Shown: positions 1-7,712 of the stretch, piece after piece
Layout of the letters: each line of letters begins with the position of its first letter
Numbering within the stretch: position 1 is the stretch's first letter
NCBI GenBank assembly: GCA_016281475.1
Contig: JAEEIS010000011.1
Location: 1-7,866 of the forward strand
DNA length: 7,866 bases
Reading direction: 5' to 3'
DNA from: Bacteroidales bacterium
GTDB lineage: Bacteria; Bacteroidota; Bacteroidia; Bacteroidales; P3
Notes under the pieces: model-generated
Databases searched by the model: none
Told to the model about the DNA's origin: nothing
What the model saw: only the letters and a program-made list of their open reading frames with translations
Position numbers and translations under genes: made by a program

Positions 1-3000
1 CACGGGCCTTGCCAGCGCCCAGCAGGTCCACCAGGGCGAGTCGTTCACGCTCAGCGGCACGCTGCCCCCGGCGCAGAGCCACGAGTACACCGCAAGCAGG
101 CACATCGACCTGAACCCCGGGTTCCATTCGGAGCCCTCAGGAGCCAACACAGCGGTTCTGGAGATAAACCCGTACCTCAACTTCCAGGACAGTCACGGCC
201 TCCTTGACACCATGCCTCCCGACCATGACATCATAGGCCGTCTGGGCTTCTACCCCATGGACTTCCGTGTCAACGAATGCGGAGCCGCCACCATCAGCAT
301 GCCGCTGGAGTTCCCCGAGGGCGTCAACGGAATGACACCGCACCTGAGTCTGGAGTACAACAGCCAGGCGGGCAACGGCATCCTGGGACTCGGATGGAGC
401 CTCGGCGGCATGTCCAAGATCTCCAGGGTGCCCTATTCCTATGAGTACAGTGATGACAGCCACTCCGTCCAGTTTTCCATAGAGGACCAGCTCTCACTGG
501 ACGGCAACATACTGAAAAAAGGGACCTTCAACGGCATGACATGCTATTACCCCGAAATCTATGACTATTCGGTGGTGATTCCCATCACGGATGGATTCAA
601 GGTGCTGAAAAACAACGGCTTTGTTTACACCTACGCCGCTCGGTATTACCTGCAGCAGGCTATTACGAACCCCATAGAATGGCATCTTTCCAAAGTGGAG
701 GATGCGGATGGAAACAGCATCGAATACGATTATGAGAACGACCGAGACAATGGTGCGTTCTGGCCCATCCGCATCAGGTACACCTGCCATGAAGGAATAT
801 CCGCCGCATACGAGATACTGTTTGTCTATGATCAGTATGATGAACGTCCCGACTGTCCCCCAAAATGGTTCTCGCAGCCGGGAGCCAACAGCTGCAACAC
901 CGGATTCAGCAGGGTGACGAAGAAATTGAAAAGAATACAATGCTATCATGGAGAGAGAAGCCACGTCCAGTACACATTCACCTATACCATCCTTGACTGG
1001 AATATCAGAGCGCTCGCTTATGTGGAAAAGTCATTCCACCGCGACCCGGAGGAAAACCGGGCGGTCAGCACAATCATCCCAGTGAAGTACACGTGGGAAA
1101 AGACAAGGCACTTCCTGCAATATGAGCAAGCGGGCGGACCCATAGACCTGGGAATATTCTATGACGCCAACCATCTTTGGCAACAACACACCGTGTTTTC
1201 CGCAAGGCTTGAGCAGAACAAAATGTCCAACATGCAGAAATACGAGCATGACATCGTGCATCTGGCGTATGACGCCGCTGACAACCGTTTCTATTTAAAT
1301 GTCTTCCGGAACAACAACAACATTGGGGAGCAAAACCAGGTATATTATTACAATCCGGCAAATTACAGTTATGACTGCAGCGCCGTCAACGACGCCTTCT
1401 CCGACATGCGGACCGTCCATGCCCTCATGCCCGCCGACACCGACGGTGACGGTCTCGACGAGATCGTGTGCGTCCACTCGCTTGGGGGCAGCCTTGCCGT
1501 GTCCCTGATCAGACCCACCAACGGCGTTTTCCAGATAACCAACATCTTTTCCTACCCGACAACCAACTTTGACCCCGCCAGTTTCCAGACCGGTGACTTC
1601 AACGGCGACGGCCTGTCGGACCTTTTATGTGTTTACAACGACCGGCTCCAGGTCAGATTAAGCGACGCGAGCGGCGCCTTCTCACAAAACGCCCACAGTT
1701 CGTATGATGTTACCGGAAACCGGAGGGTTGTTGTCGCCGACTTCAACGGTGACAAGAGAGACCAGATCATGGTCCTTCGCAGGACAAACGATCACACGGA
1801 AACTCTATTATTCAAAGTCGAAAGGACGCAAGACAACTCGCACAACATCCCCTCGCCCACACCCGTTGTCGCTGACATGCCGGGGCAATACTTCGCGAAC
1901 ACATGCAATAGGCTGTGCTGTGGCGATTTCAACGGGGACGGCAAGAGGGACGTTTTGCTGATGTGTTCGAACACCTGGCGTTTCTATTTCTCCAAGGGCA
2001 ACGGATTGTTCACCGACGCGCAGCTGGTGGGTGACGACGCGATTGTTCAAGATAACTTTGCCCTTGCGACCGATGCGATCCCCGTGGTGACCGACTTCGA
2101 CCACGACGGTTGCGACGATGTGAGCCTCACCCTGCTTCAAGATTTTGTCAGGCCAACGGGGACGCCCTATCTCGACCACACATACAAAGGCGCCTTCCGG
2201 AGGGATTTCCTCATCAGGCCGACCCAGAATGGAATCCAGGTCAGAAAAATCCGAAAAACGAGGGGATGGTGGGAAAACGGGATATATAACGAGACGGACG
2301 CATGCATCGACTCCATCATCACGAATGCGGAGCTGTTTTCAACGGTAAACGTATTCTTTCCTGTAGTGGGCAACCACAAGGGAACCTCCCCCAACGAAAT
2401 CCTCTATTGCCGCATGGGAAACGCGCCAGACCGCTCCAATGTCTGCGCCTGTCTTCACAACACCGGCAACTTCCAGCCCGACAGTCTCACGCGTGCGGTC
2501 ACCCGTATTGTCAACAGTCTCGGGGTGACCTCTGAGATCAGATACACACCCGTGTCTTTCCAATACACGCAGAACGAGAGTCCCTACAACCAGCGAGACC
2601 CCGGCCGCTCTCTGACACCTGTCCTGCCGTTCAGCGGCTTTATGAATGTCGTGGAAAGGGTCATGGAGGAGGTCAAGGACAACGGGGCCGCCCAAGCCGC
2701 GGGAAAGTCCTACCGTTTGGCAAGATACCATTATAACCGCCCCTATTACCACACCCGCGGCAGGGGCTTTCTCGGATTTGGAACCGTCTGGTCGAGAAAG
2801 CAGGGACAGATACCGGGGCATGACGTCGTCTCTGTCATGACAAACTCGCTGGATCAGGACCACCACATATTAGTGCCGGAATCACAGTTACTGAAACATT
2901 TCAGGGAAAACAACATCCAGTACATGGATTACCACCAGCAAACACACCACACTTACTGCTATCAGGACAACACCGACTTCGCGAGCGACCTGGGGCAGAT

Positions 3001-5719
3001 CCCCGACGGTGTTTTCGCCCCTTTTCTGTCCTCATCGCTGACCGTCAGGGACGACGGCACCCCGACAAAATATGAGAAGACGGTGACCGCGAGGGACGGT
3101 TACGGCAACGTCACCGTTTCGGAGAGACGCCTCGGCACCAGCGGCACCAGCTTCCCCTATCACGAGAAGACGGAAACCTCCTACGACCACAGCGTCAGCG
3201 CCAGCCGGTGGATTCTCGGCGTGCCCGCCTTCGAGACGGTGGAGCGGAACCTTACCGGTGTCCCCGCCGACAAGGTGATGGGTCGCACCGAATGGAACAA
3301 CGACATGACCCGCGGAAGGCACCTGGGCATGGTGAAGGAGCCGGGCTCCGGCAAGCAGCTGGCCGAGACCTACGGCTACGACGCTTTCGGCCATCTGGCA
3401 TCGGTGACAAGGGACATCGGCGACGGGAGGCCCAGGACAGAGACCCGCGGCTATTCCGCTGACGGGCGCTTCATGACTTCCTGGACCAACGCCGCCGGGC
3501 ACACCACGCGCTATTACCACAACGCCGTCACGGGGCTGCCCGACAGCGTCACCGACCCCAACGGGCTCACCACCAAATACAGTTATGACTTTCTGTGGGA
3601 CCTTGTCATGACCGAGCTCCCGTCGGGCGTCAGGGAGGAACAGCGCATGAAATGGGTGGACTCCCGTTTCCAGCATCCCGACACCTGGCATCCCGACACC
3701 CCCGATTTCGGCGCGCCCGTCTATTTCATCTGGAGCAAACGCTCGGGCGAGAGGGAGACCGTCGTGTTCTACGACCAGCACAGACGGAGGCTCAGGGAGG
3801 TCGGGGGCACCATGGACGGGAAGAAAGTCTATGTGGACTACCGGTACCACGACGTGACCGGACTGCTGACAGCCGTGTCCGCCCCGTACTGTCCGGAAGA
3901 GAACGAGACAGCGCGGTTCACCCAATACACCTACGACTACCTTGACAGGATTGTCAGGACGGACAGGGCCGACGGCGCCTTCATGACGCGTTCGCACGGC
4001 GGTCTTACTGAGACCGTCCGCGGCTTCGACGGGCAGGTCAGGACGCTCACCCGCAGCCGGGCCGGGCTCGTGACCAAGGTCTCCGACTACGGGAGCTCCG
4101 GAGGCTCTCCTGTCGACATCGACTACACCTGGTACGGAGACGGCAAGGTGAAAAGCGTCAAGGTGGACGGCGACAACGCCACGCTGACCCGCTACACCTA
4201 CGACGTGAACCGAAACCCCTCCACTGTCAGCGACCCCGCGCTGGGTCTCCTGTCCTATGAGCACAACGGCTTCGGCGAGCTGGTGCAGAGCACCACCCCA
4301 CGCAACACAACGCTATACGCCTACGACGCGCTTGGCCGGATCACGACGCGCACCGATTTCGGTGGAAGCTCCACATGGACTTATGACAACGGGTTCCTCG
4401 GGGCGTTGTCGCGAACGGTTCACGCGCCGGTGACAGGCCCGGCGGTGACGGAGCGCTTCACCCACGACCGCCTGGGCAGGCTAACGGGGCAGACCCAGAC
4501 CGTCGGCTCCGCGGAGGAATGGGCGTTCGCTTACGGCTATGACGCCATGGGGCGCCGCAACGCCGTCACCTATCCCTCGGGGATAAGGCTCAAATGGCAC
4601 TACGACAACCACGGCTTCATGGACCGCGTGAAGTATTTGGGGAACAATGCCCTGATATGGCAGGCGTCAGCCACCGACCGCTGGGGCAACGTCACGACAT
4701 TCTCCGAGGGCGACATCCAGGTGCGTTGCAGCTATGACGCCGTCACAGGGCTGCCCACGGGTATCTCCACCCGGAGAAACGGCCAGACACTCGGGCAGGC
4801 GCTGTTCGGCCAGGCCTGCTCATGGTCGGCCACGGGCAACCTGGAGTGGCGCACCGACACGACACTCAACCTGAAGGAGACGTTCACCTACGACCGTTTC
4901 AACCGTCTGGTCTCGGCGGATGCCAAAAACCTGTCGGGGACGGTGACCCACGCCAGCCAGGGTGTACAGTTCGACGGCAAGGGCAACATCACGCAGAAGG
5001 ACGGCGCGGGCGGCTACGCCTATGGCGGCGGCAACCCCTACGCGGTCACCACCCTGGTGCCGGAAATGGCCGTCACCGGCGTGTTCAACGACCAGACCGT
5101 CACCTACACCCCCTTCGACAAGGTCGGCACGGTCTGCCAGGACGGCAGGACGTTGTCGGTGGACTACGGCATCGACCGCCAGCGGGTCACGCAGACCCTC
5201 AACGACGGCTCCTCGAGACGCACCAAGCGCTATTTCACCCCGCTCTACGAGACCGTCACCGAGAACGGAGTGACAAAAAAACTGCATTATCTCACCGCAG
5301 CCAACGGAATCTTCGCTATCTTTGTGAGCGCTTCGACAGGAGAAAACACCATGTATTACACGCTGAAAGACCATCAGGGCAGCCTCACGGCCACCGTCCA
5401 CGGCAACACCGTGGAGCGGCTGAGCTATGACCCCTGGGGCCGCCGCCGCAACACCACCGGTTTCGGCTACGGCAACGTGAGCCACACCTTCGACCGCGGC
5501 TACACCCTCCACGAGCACTACGACGGGTTCGACTTGATCAACATGAAATTCACGTTAAGCGAGCGCAGTGCCAAGCGCTTTTGTCATCGGAATGTAAAAA
5601 ATTCCCCCGAAAGCCGTGAGAAAGCAAAAAACGGAGCAAAACCAGCCACTTGTGGCGACACCACAAAAACAGACAACCTTTTAAGTCAAACAGAAAGAAT
5701 TAAACGACAATCCCTATAG
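1..5719 (+). CDS. SpvB/TcdB-type RHS (YD-repeat) protein, 5' end outside window, RHS core truncated at C-terminus
   Basis: The frame is open from the first complete codon (base 2) to TAG at 5717-5719, giving 1905 visible residues and no start. The ATG at 212 is not the start, because protein-like sequence continues upstream of it. Domains in order: a beta-rich segment with I-D-L-N-P-G-F (about bases 90-130); the SpvB-type N-terminal domain (about 280-430, ending GNGILGLGWSLGG); five FG-GAP/VCBS calcium loops (aspartates at 1436, 1595, 1739, 1925 and 2093, for example DFNGDGLSD); a TcdB-like middle region (about 2490-2800, with GRGFLGFG); and many YD repeats (about 3360-5545, for example YAYDALGRITTRTD), ending in DHQGS, YDPWGRRR and RGYTLHEHYDGFDLINM. 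Known for the family: B and C components of Tc toxins form a hollow shell that encloses a C-terminal toxin and cleaves it off near a conserved D-P-x-G region. That region and any toxin are absent here, so this may be an inactive or tip-less shell. The family call is firm; the function is inferred. Confidence 0.93.
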   Translation, partial: TGLASAQQVHQGESFTLSGTLPPAQSHEYTASRHIDLNPGFHSEPSGANTAVLEINPYLNFQDSHGLLDTMPPDHDIIGRLGFYPMDFRVNECGAATISMPLEFPEGVNGMTPHLSLEYNSQAGNGILGLGWSLGGMSKISRVPYSYEYSDDSHSVQFSIEDQLSLDGNILKKGTFNGMTCYYPEIYDYSVVIPITDGFKVLKNNGFVYTYAARYYLQQAITNPIEWHLSKVEDADGNSIEYDYENDRDNGAFWPIRIRYTCHEGISAAYEILFVYDQYDERPDCPPKWFSQPGANSCNTGFSRVTKKLKRIQCYHGERSHVQYTFTYTILDWNIRALAYVEKSFHRDPEENRAVSTIIPVKYTWEKTRHFLQYEQAGGPIDLGIFYDANHLWQQHTVFSARLEQNKMSNMQKYEHDIVHLAYDAADNRFYLNVFRNNNNIGEQNQVYYYNPANYSYDCSAVNDAFSDMRTVHALMPADTDGDGLDEIVCVHSLGGSLAVSLIRPTNGVFQITNIFSYPTTNFDPASFQTGDFNGDGLSDLLCVYNDRLQVRLSDASGAFSQNAHSSYDVTGNRRVVVADFNGDKRDQIMVLRRTNDHTETLLFKVERTQDNSHNIPSPTPVVADMPGQYFANTCNRLCCGDFNGDGKRDVLLMCSNTWRFYFSKGNGLFTDAQLVGDDAIVQDNFALATDAIPVVTDFDHDGCDDVSLTLLQDFVRPTGTPYLDHTYKGAFRRDFLIRPTQNGIQVRKIRKTRGWWENGIYNETDACIDSIITNAELFSTVNVFFPVVGNHKGTSPNEILYCRMGNAPDRSNVCACLHNTGNFQPDSLTRAVTRIVNSLGVTSEIRYTPVSFQYTQNESPYNQRDPGRSLTPVLPFSGFMNVVERVMEEVKDNGAAQAAGKSYRLARYHYNRPYYHTRGRGFLGFGTVWSRKQGQIPGHDVVSVMTNSLDQDHHILVPESQLLKHFRENNIQYMDYHQQTHHTYCYQDNTDFASDLGQIPDGVFAPFLSSSLTVRDDGTPTKYEKTVTARDGYGNVTVSERRLGTSGTSFPYHEKTETSYDHSVSASRWILGVPAFETVERNLTGVPADKVMGRTEWNNDMTRGRHLGMVKEPGSGKQLAETYGYDAFGHLASVTRDIGDGRPRTETRGYSADGRFMTSWTNAAGHTTRYYHNAVTGLPDSVTDPNGLTTKYSYDFLWDLVMTELPSGVREEQRMKWVDSRFQHPDTWHPDTPDFGAPVYFIWSKRSGERETVVFYDQHRRRLREVGGTMDGKKVYVDYRYHDVTGLLTAVSAPYCPEENETARFTQYTYDYLDRIVRTDRADGAFMTRSHGGLTETVRGFDGQVRTLTRSRAGLVTKVSDYGSSGGSPVDIDYTWYGDGKVKSVKVDGDNATLTRYTYDVNRNPSTVSDPALGLLSYEHNGFGELVQSTTPRNTTLYAYDALGRITTRTDFGGSSTWTYDNGFLGALSRTVHAPVTGPAVTERFTHDRLGRLTGQTQTVGSAEEWAFAYGYDAMGRRNAVTYPSGIRLKWHYDNHGFMDRVKYLGNNALIWQASATDRWGNVTTFSEGDIQVRCSYDAVTGLPTGISTRRNGQTLGQALFGQACSWSATGNLEWRTDTTLNLKETFTYDRFNRLVSADAKNLSGTVTHASQGVQFDGKGNITQKDGAGGYAYGGGNPYAVTTLVPEMAVTGVFNDQTVTYTPFDKVGTVCQDGRTLSVDYGIDRQRVTQTLNDGSSRRTKRYFTPLYETVTENGVTKKLHYLTAANGIFAIFVSASTGENTMYYTLKDHQGSLTATVHGNTVERLSYDPWGRRRNTTGFGYGNVSHTFDRGYTLHEHYDGFDLINMKFTLSERSAKRFCHRNVKNSPESREKAKNGAKPATCGDTTKTDNLLSQTERIKRQSL
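5546..5719 (+). other. Non-RHS tail replacing the end of the RHS core
   Basis: Immediately after the DLINM codons the frame leaves RHS sequence. The next 57 residues are polar and basic (starting KFTLSERSAKRF, ending ERIKRQSL), with no YD motif, no D-P-x-G motif and no recognisable toxin fold. By hand count this stretch is about 43% GC, while single lines of the RHS core just before it are about 67%. In Bacteroidetes RHS proteins the expected continuation after LINM is N-G-R-x-Y-D-P. The junction lies within AACATGAA, whose last bases could be shared by both sequences. The likeliest reading is that a deletion or recombination fused the core to unrelated, perhaps non-coding, DNA, and that translation runs to the first chance stop. 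A small 5-bp hairpin (AGCGC 5562-5566 with GCGCT 5575-5579, then TTT) lies inside it. Confidence 0.7.
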
Positions 5720-5730
5720 TTTTCTTTCAC

Positions 5731-5799
5731 CTCACCCAGCCCTCACCCCCCTCACCATCTCCTATGGTGAGAGGGTGAGGGCTACCGCGGGTGAGGGCT
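5731..5799. repeat. REP-like intergenic palindrome between convergent genes, possible bidirectional terminator
   Basis: Bases 5738-5748 pair perfectly with 5773-5783 (11 bp, AGCCCTCACCC). After a small internal bulge (CC against A), 5751-5758 pairs perfectly with 5764-5771 (8 bp, CTCACCAT) around the 5-base loop CTCCT. A second copy of GGGTGAGGGCT follows at 5789-5799. Overall there are three CTCACC units (5731, 5742, 5751) followed by three GGTGAG units (5766, 5774, 5790), so several alternative stems are possible. It fills most of the 109 bases between the stops of the RHS and T9SS genes. That position suggests a transcription stop for both strands or a 3'-end stabiliser. There is no clear T-run on either side, so it is not a textbook intrinsic terminator, and a dispersed REP-type element is equally likely. 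Confidence 0.75.
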
Positions 5800-5828
5800 T
5801 AAAAACCAGGGGAAGAACTTCGGATTTC

Positions 5829-7577
5829 TTATTGCTTCACCACGGAATCCGAATAGGATGTGCCGTTGCCAAGGGTGACACGCAGGGTGTACACGCCGGC
5901 GGGGAGGCTTTCCAAGCCGAGGGTCTCCAGGTCTTTTTCCTGTGAAAGGACAAGCCGTCCCTGCATGTCGAACAGTTCGACACTCACGGGGCGGATATCG
6001 GGGGAGTACTGAAGATGAAGCTGTTTGTCAACGGGGTTGGGGTAGAACCAGTAGGGGCGGATATGGACGTCCGTCTCTATACCGGGAATGGACAGCGAGC
6101 CGTCGGAGAAGAACTTGAGGAGGAAGACCTCTGGCTTGGGAACGTCGCTGCCCGGGTTGTTGACATCGGAATAGTAGCTGTATCCACAAAGGAGGCACCC
6201 GTCATCGCTGGTGGTGGTCATTCTGTGAGGAAGGTATACTTTCATCCCGTTCTCGGGTTGGTACTTGTTCCAGCTTCTCTGCCAGATGACGTTGCCTTGA
6301 AAATCCATTTTTGTCACTATAAAGTAGGTGGTGTAGTCGTAATCGAAACCCTCATGCCCTCCCCTCATATAGCTGAAATAGATTGCATCGTTGCGCAGCA
6401 AGTGTATAGTATTCGCAACCGTAATACTGTCTGACTGAGCATTTCCCTGTCCGAGAGGGCCTTCCCCAACCGTCGCATAGGAAACCGCCTCGTTGGAGGA
6501 GTTGACCCAAATAAAGCCTATGACTTCATCAGAAGTTAAAGGGAATTGATATAATTCCTGACGTGTCAATGTACCCACCCCTGCCACAATCATGGAACTG
6601 TCGGCCAACGGCAAGCATCCAGGAACAAACTGTAGCTCAAGGTTCAGAATATGACCAGCGGCAAGATTCTCCTCATGATATATTTTTGTGACAGCCTGAC
6701 GGCTGACTAGCTCAAGATTCCTGTTGAATCTGGCAAGCATCACCTGTCGGTCGTTCCCCTCCTCTACCACAAGGCCATAATCCCCGCTGCCGTCCGGGAA
6801 TGCAAACACTTCGCCTCCCATAGGTGGGAACCTACAGGGATAAGGGTATTCAAACATATTTTCGATTTCACCTTCCGGAGTAAGGCGCCACAACAAGGGA
6901 TGGAGTAGTGCGCCATGAAAATCCTCGGGGTCCCAGGCTGTTGTCCTACAAATGAAATTTCCGTCACTGTCTATATCAAATCCGGAAGAAAGATATTTAT
7001 GGAATGACTCTGGTAATTCTATCTCCTTTTGCCAAATCAGATTCAGGTCATGGTCGAACTTGGCCAGAAAAGGTCTGTCATAATGGAGAACGTTGTCGTG
7101 AAAAAATCCGAGAGCGAGGCAACAATTGGGGATGTTGGGGTGTTGGACTATACCGAGGATAAAAGAGAAACGGTCTTCGTAACCAAGGGCAAATTCCGCG
7201 ACAAGTTCCCCTTCTTTGGACACTTTATACACCATAGGAGAGTAAAAAATACTGTCCGTTTCGTATGTTTCGAAGTTCCTATAGTCGCTCACAGCAATGA
7301 GGTAACAACCGTCAATTTCGCCATCAAGAACAGTGCAAACGGGGTATTCCCATCTAAGTGTATGAATAATGGGGAAAGGACAGGTCCGCTCCCACAGAAA
7401 GTCGGGATGCTGAGTCTGTGAATATATGTTGCCAAAGAGGACAAATAACATGCTGAATAGGATAAGGGGATATCTTTTCATGGACGTTTGTTTTGAAGAT
7501 TGTTTTTGAGTAATCGTTTTCCCATTTAATTGACAAAACGCACATAAAATAACCAATAGTAAAGTTTTTTTCTTCAT
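5829..7577 (-). CDS. Secreted T9SS cargo protein, probable beta-propeller with type A sorting domain
   Basis: This is a 582-residue protein. Its last ~72 residues form a type IX secretion sorting domain: FYPNPVDKQL (511-520), VELFDMQGRLVLS (533-545), LPAGVYTLRV (558-567) and the ending VVKQ. Known for the family: the system carries such proteins across the outer membrane, cleaves this domain and usually anchors them at the surface. The middle has blade-like units of the type F-D-x-x-G-N-x-I-W-Q (LAKFDHDLNLIWQKE 171-185, MDFQGNVIWQRSW 424-436), each followed by a stretch such as TTTSDDGCLLCGYSYY (454-469). This suggests a beta-propeller, but no enzyme motif is visible and the substrate is unknown. 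Two starts are possible. ATG at 7577 gives MKKKTLLLVILCAFCQLNG, and ATG at 7481 (residue 33) gives MKRYPLILFSMLFVLFGNIYS followed by Q, a typical Bacteroidetes signal peptide. Neither has a clear ribosome site. The longer start is listed; the shorter is the more natural secretion start. Confidence 0.9.
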   Translation of the reverse strand: MKKKTLLLVILCAFCQLNGKTITQKQSSKQTSMKRYPLILFSMLFVLFGNIYSQTQHPDFLWERTCPFPIIHTLRWEYPVCTVLDGEIDGCYLIAVSDYRNFETYETDSIFYSPMVYKVSKEGELVAEFALGYEDRFSFILGIVQHPNIPNCCLALGFFHDNVLHYDRPFLAKFDHDLNLIWQKEIELPESFHKYLSSGFDIDSDGNFICRTTAWDPEDFHGALLHPLLWRLTPEGEIENMFEYPYPCRFPPMGGEVFAFPDGSGDYGLVVEEGNDRQVMLARFNRNLELVSRQAVTKIYHEENLAAGHILNLELQFVPGCLPLADSSMIVAGVGTLTRQELYQFPLTSDEVIGFIWVNSSNEAVSYATVGEGPLGQGNAQSDSITVANTIHLLRNDAIYFSYMRGGHEGFDYDYTTYFIVTKMDFQGNVIWQRSWNKYQPENGMKVYLPHRMTTTSDDGCLLCGYSYYSDVNNPGSDVPKPEVFLLKFFSDGSLSIPGIETDVHIRPYWFYPNPVDKQLHLQYSPDIRPVSVELFDMQGRLVLSQEKDLETLGLESLPAGVYTLRVTLGNGTSYSDSVVKQ

Positions 7578-7613
7578 AACTTATTAAGTTGTTGTTTGAA
7601 CATTTTTCGGTTA

Positions 7614-7644
7614 CAATATTACGTCTATTATGACCTTATCCAAT
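7614..7644 (-). promoter_or_regulatory. Possible Bacteroidetes-type promoter for the T9SS gene
   Basis: On the minus strand, ATTG (7641-7644) is followed after 19 bases by TAATATTG (7614-7621). Each differs by one base from the Bacteroidetes -33 (TTTG) and -7 (TAnnTTTG) consensus. Transcription would begin near 7607, about 30 bases before the ATG at 7577 and about 125 before the ATG at 7481. The surrounding sequence is AT-rich, so a chance match is quite possible. Read-through from the gene on the right is an alternative. Confidence 0.3.
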
Positions 7645-7653
7645 ACCCCATCC

Positions 7654-7679
7654 AAACTTTTATCAGAAAAGTTTTTTTT
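7654..7679 (+). terminator. Hairpin followed by a T-run, terminator-like on the plus strand
   Basis: AAACTTTT (7654-7661) pairs perfectly with AAAAGTTT (7667-7674) around the loop ATCAG, and five more Ts follow (7675-7679). The stem is all A/T except one G-C pair, so it is weak. It has terminator layout only on the plus strand, yet no plus-strand gene ends nearby. On the minus strand it lies between the stop of the right-edge gene (7713) and the T9SS start and lacks a trailing T-run. It may stop antisense transcription, or it may be a fortuitous AT palindrome. Confidence 0.3.
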
Positions 7680-7712
7680 ATTAAATTGATAATCAATAAT
7701 ATAAAAAACACC

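Noticed and set aside
212..214. ATG at 212 as the start of the RHS gene
   Set aside because: The same frame is open to the window edge and upstream residues look like genuine protein. No ribosome site or promoter precedes this ATG.
3032..4264. A 410-codon open frame on the minus strand inside the RHS gene
   Set aside because: It lies fully opposite the RHS shell, whose YD motifs are unmistakable. High GC in third positions leaves the opposite strand short of stops. The translation is rich in V, G, H and P with no domain.
4820..5518. Open frames on both strands across the end of the RHS shell (minus 4820-5518, plus 4822-5430 and 4962-5273)
   Set aside because: They are shadows of the RHS frame. 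Their translations are low-complexity and arginine/alanine rich, and the RHS frame carries DHQGS and YDPWGRRR in the same bases.
5562..5582. Intrinsic terminator inside the RHS tail
   Set aside because: The stem is only 5 bp with an 8-base loop and just three Ts follow the stem. It also lies within the open frame.
5546..5719. The RHS tail as a small effector domain
   Set aside because: It has only 57 residues, no conserved catalytic pattern, no preceding D-P-x-G cleavage motif, a base composition unlike the core, and no downstream immunity gene.
6015..7421. Plus-strand open frames at 6015-6434 and 7029-7421
   Set aside because: They are opposite the T9SS gene, which shows a signal peptide and a sorting domain in one continuous frame. 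The plus-strand translations show no domain pattern.
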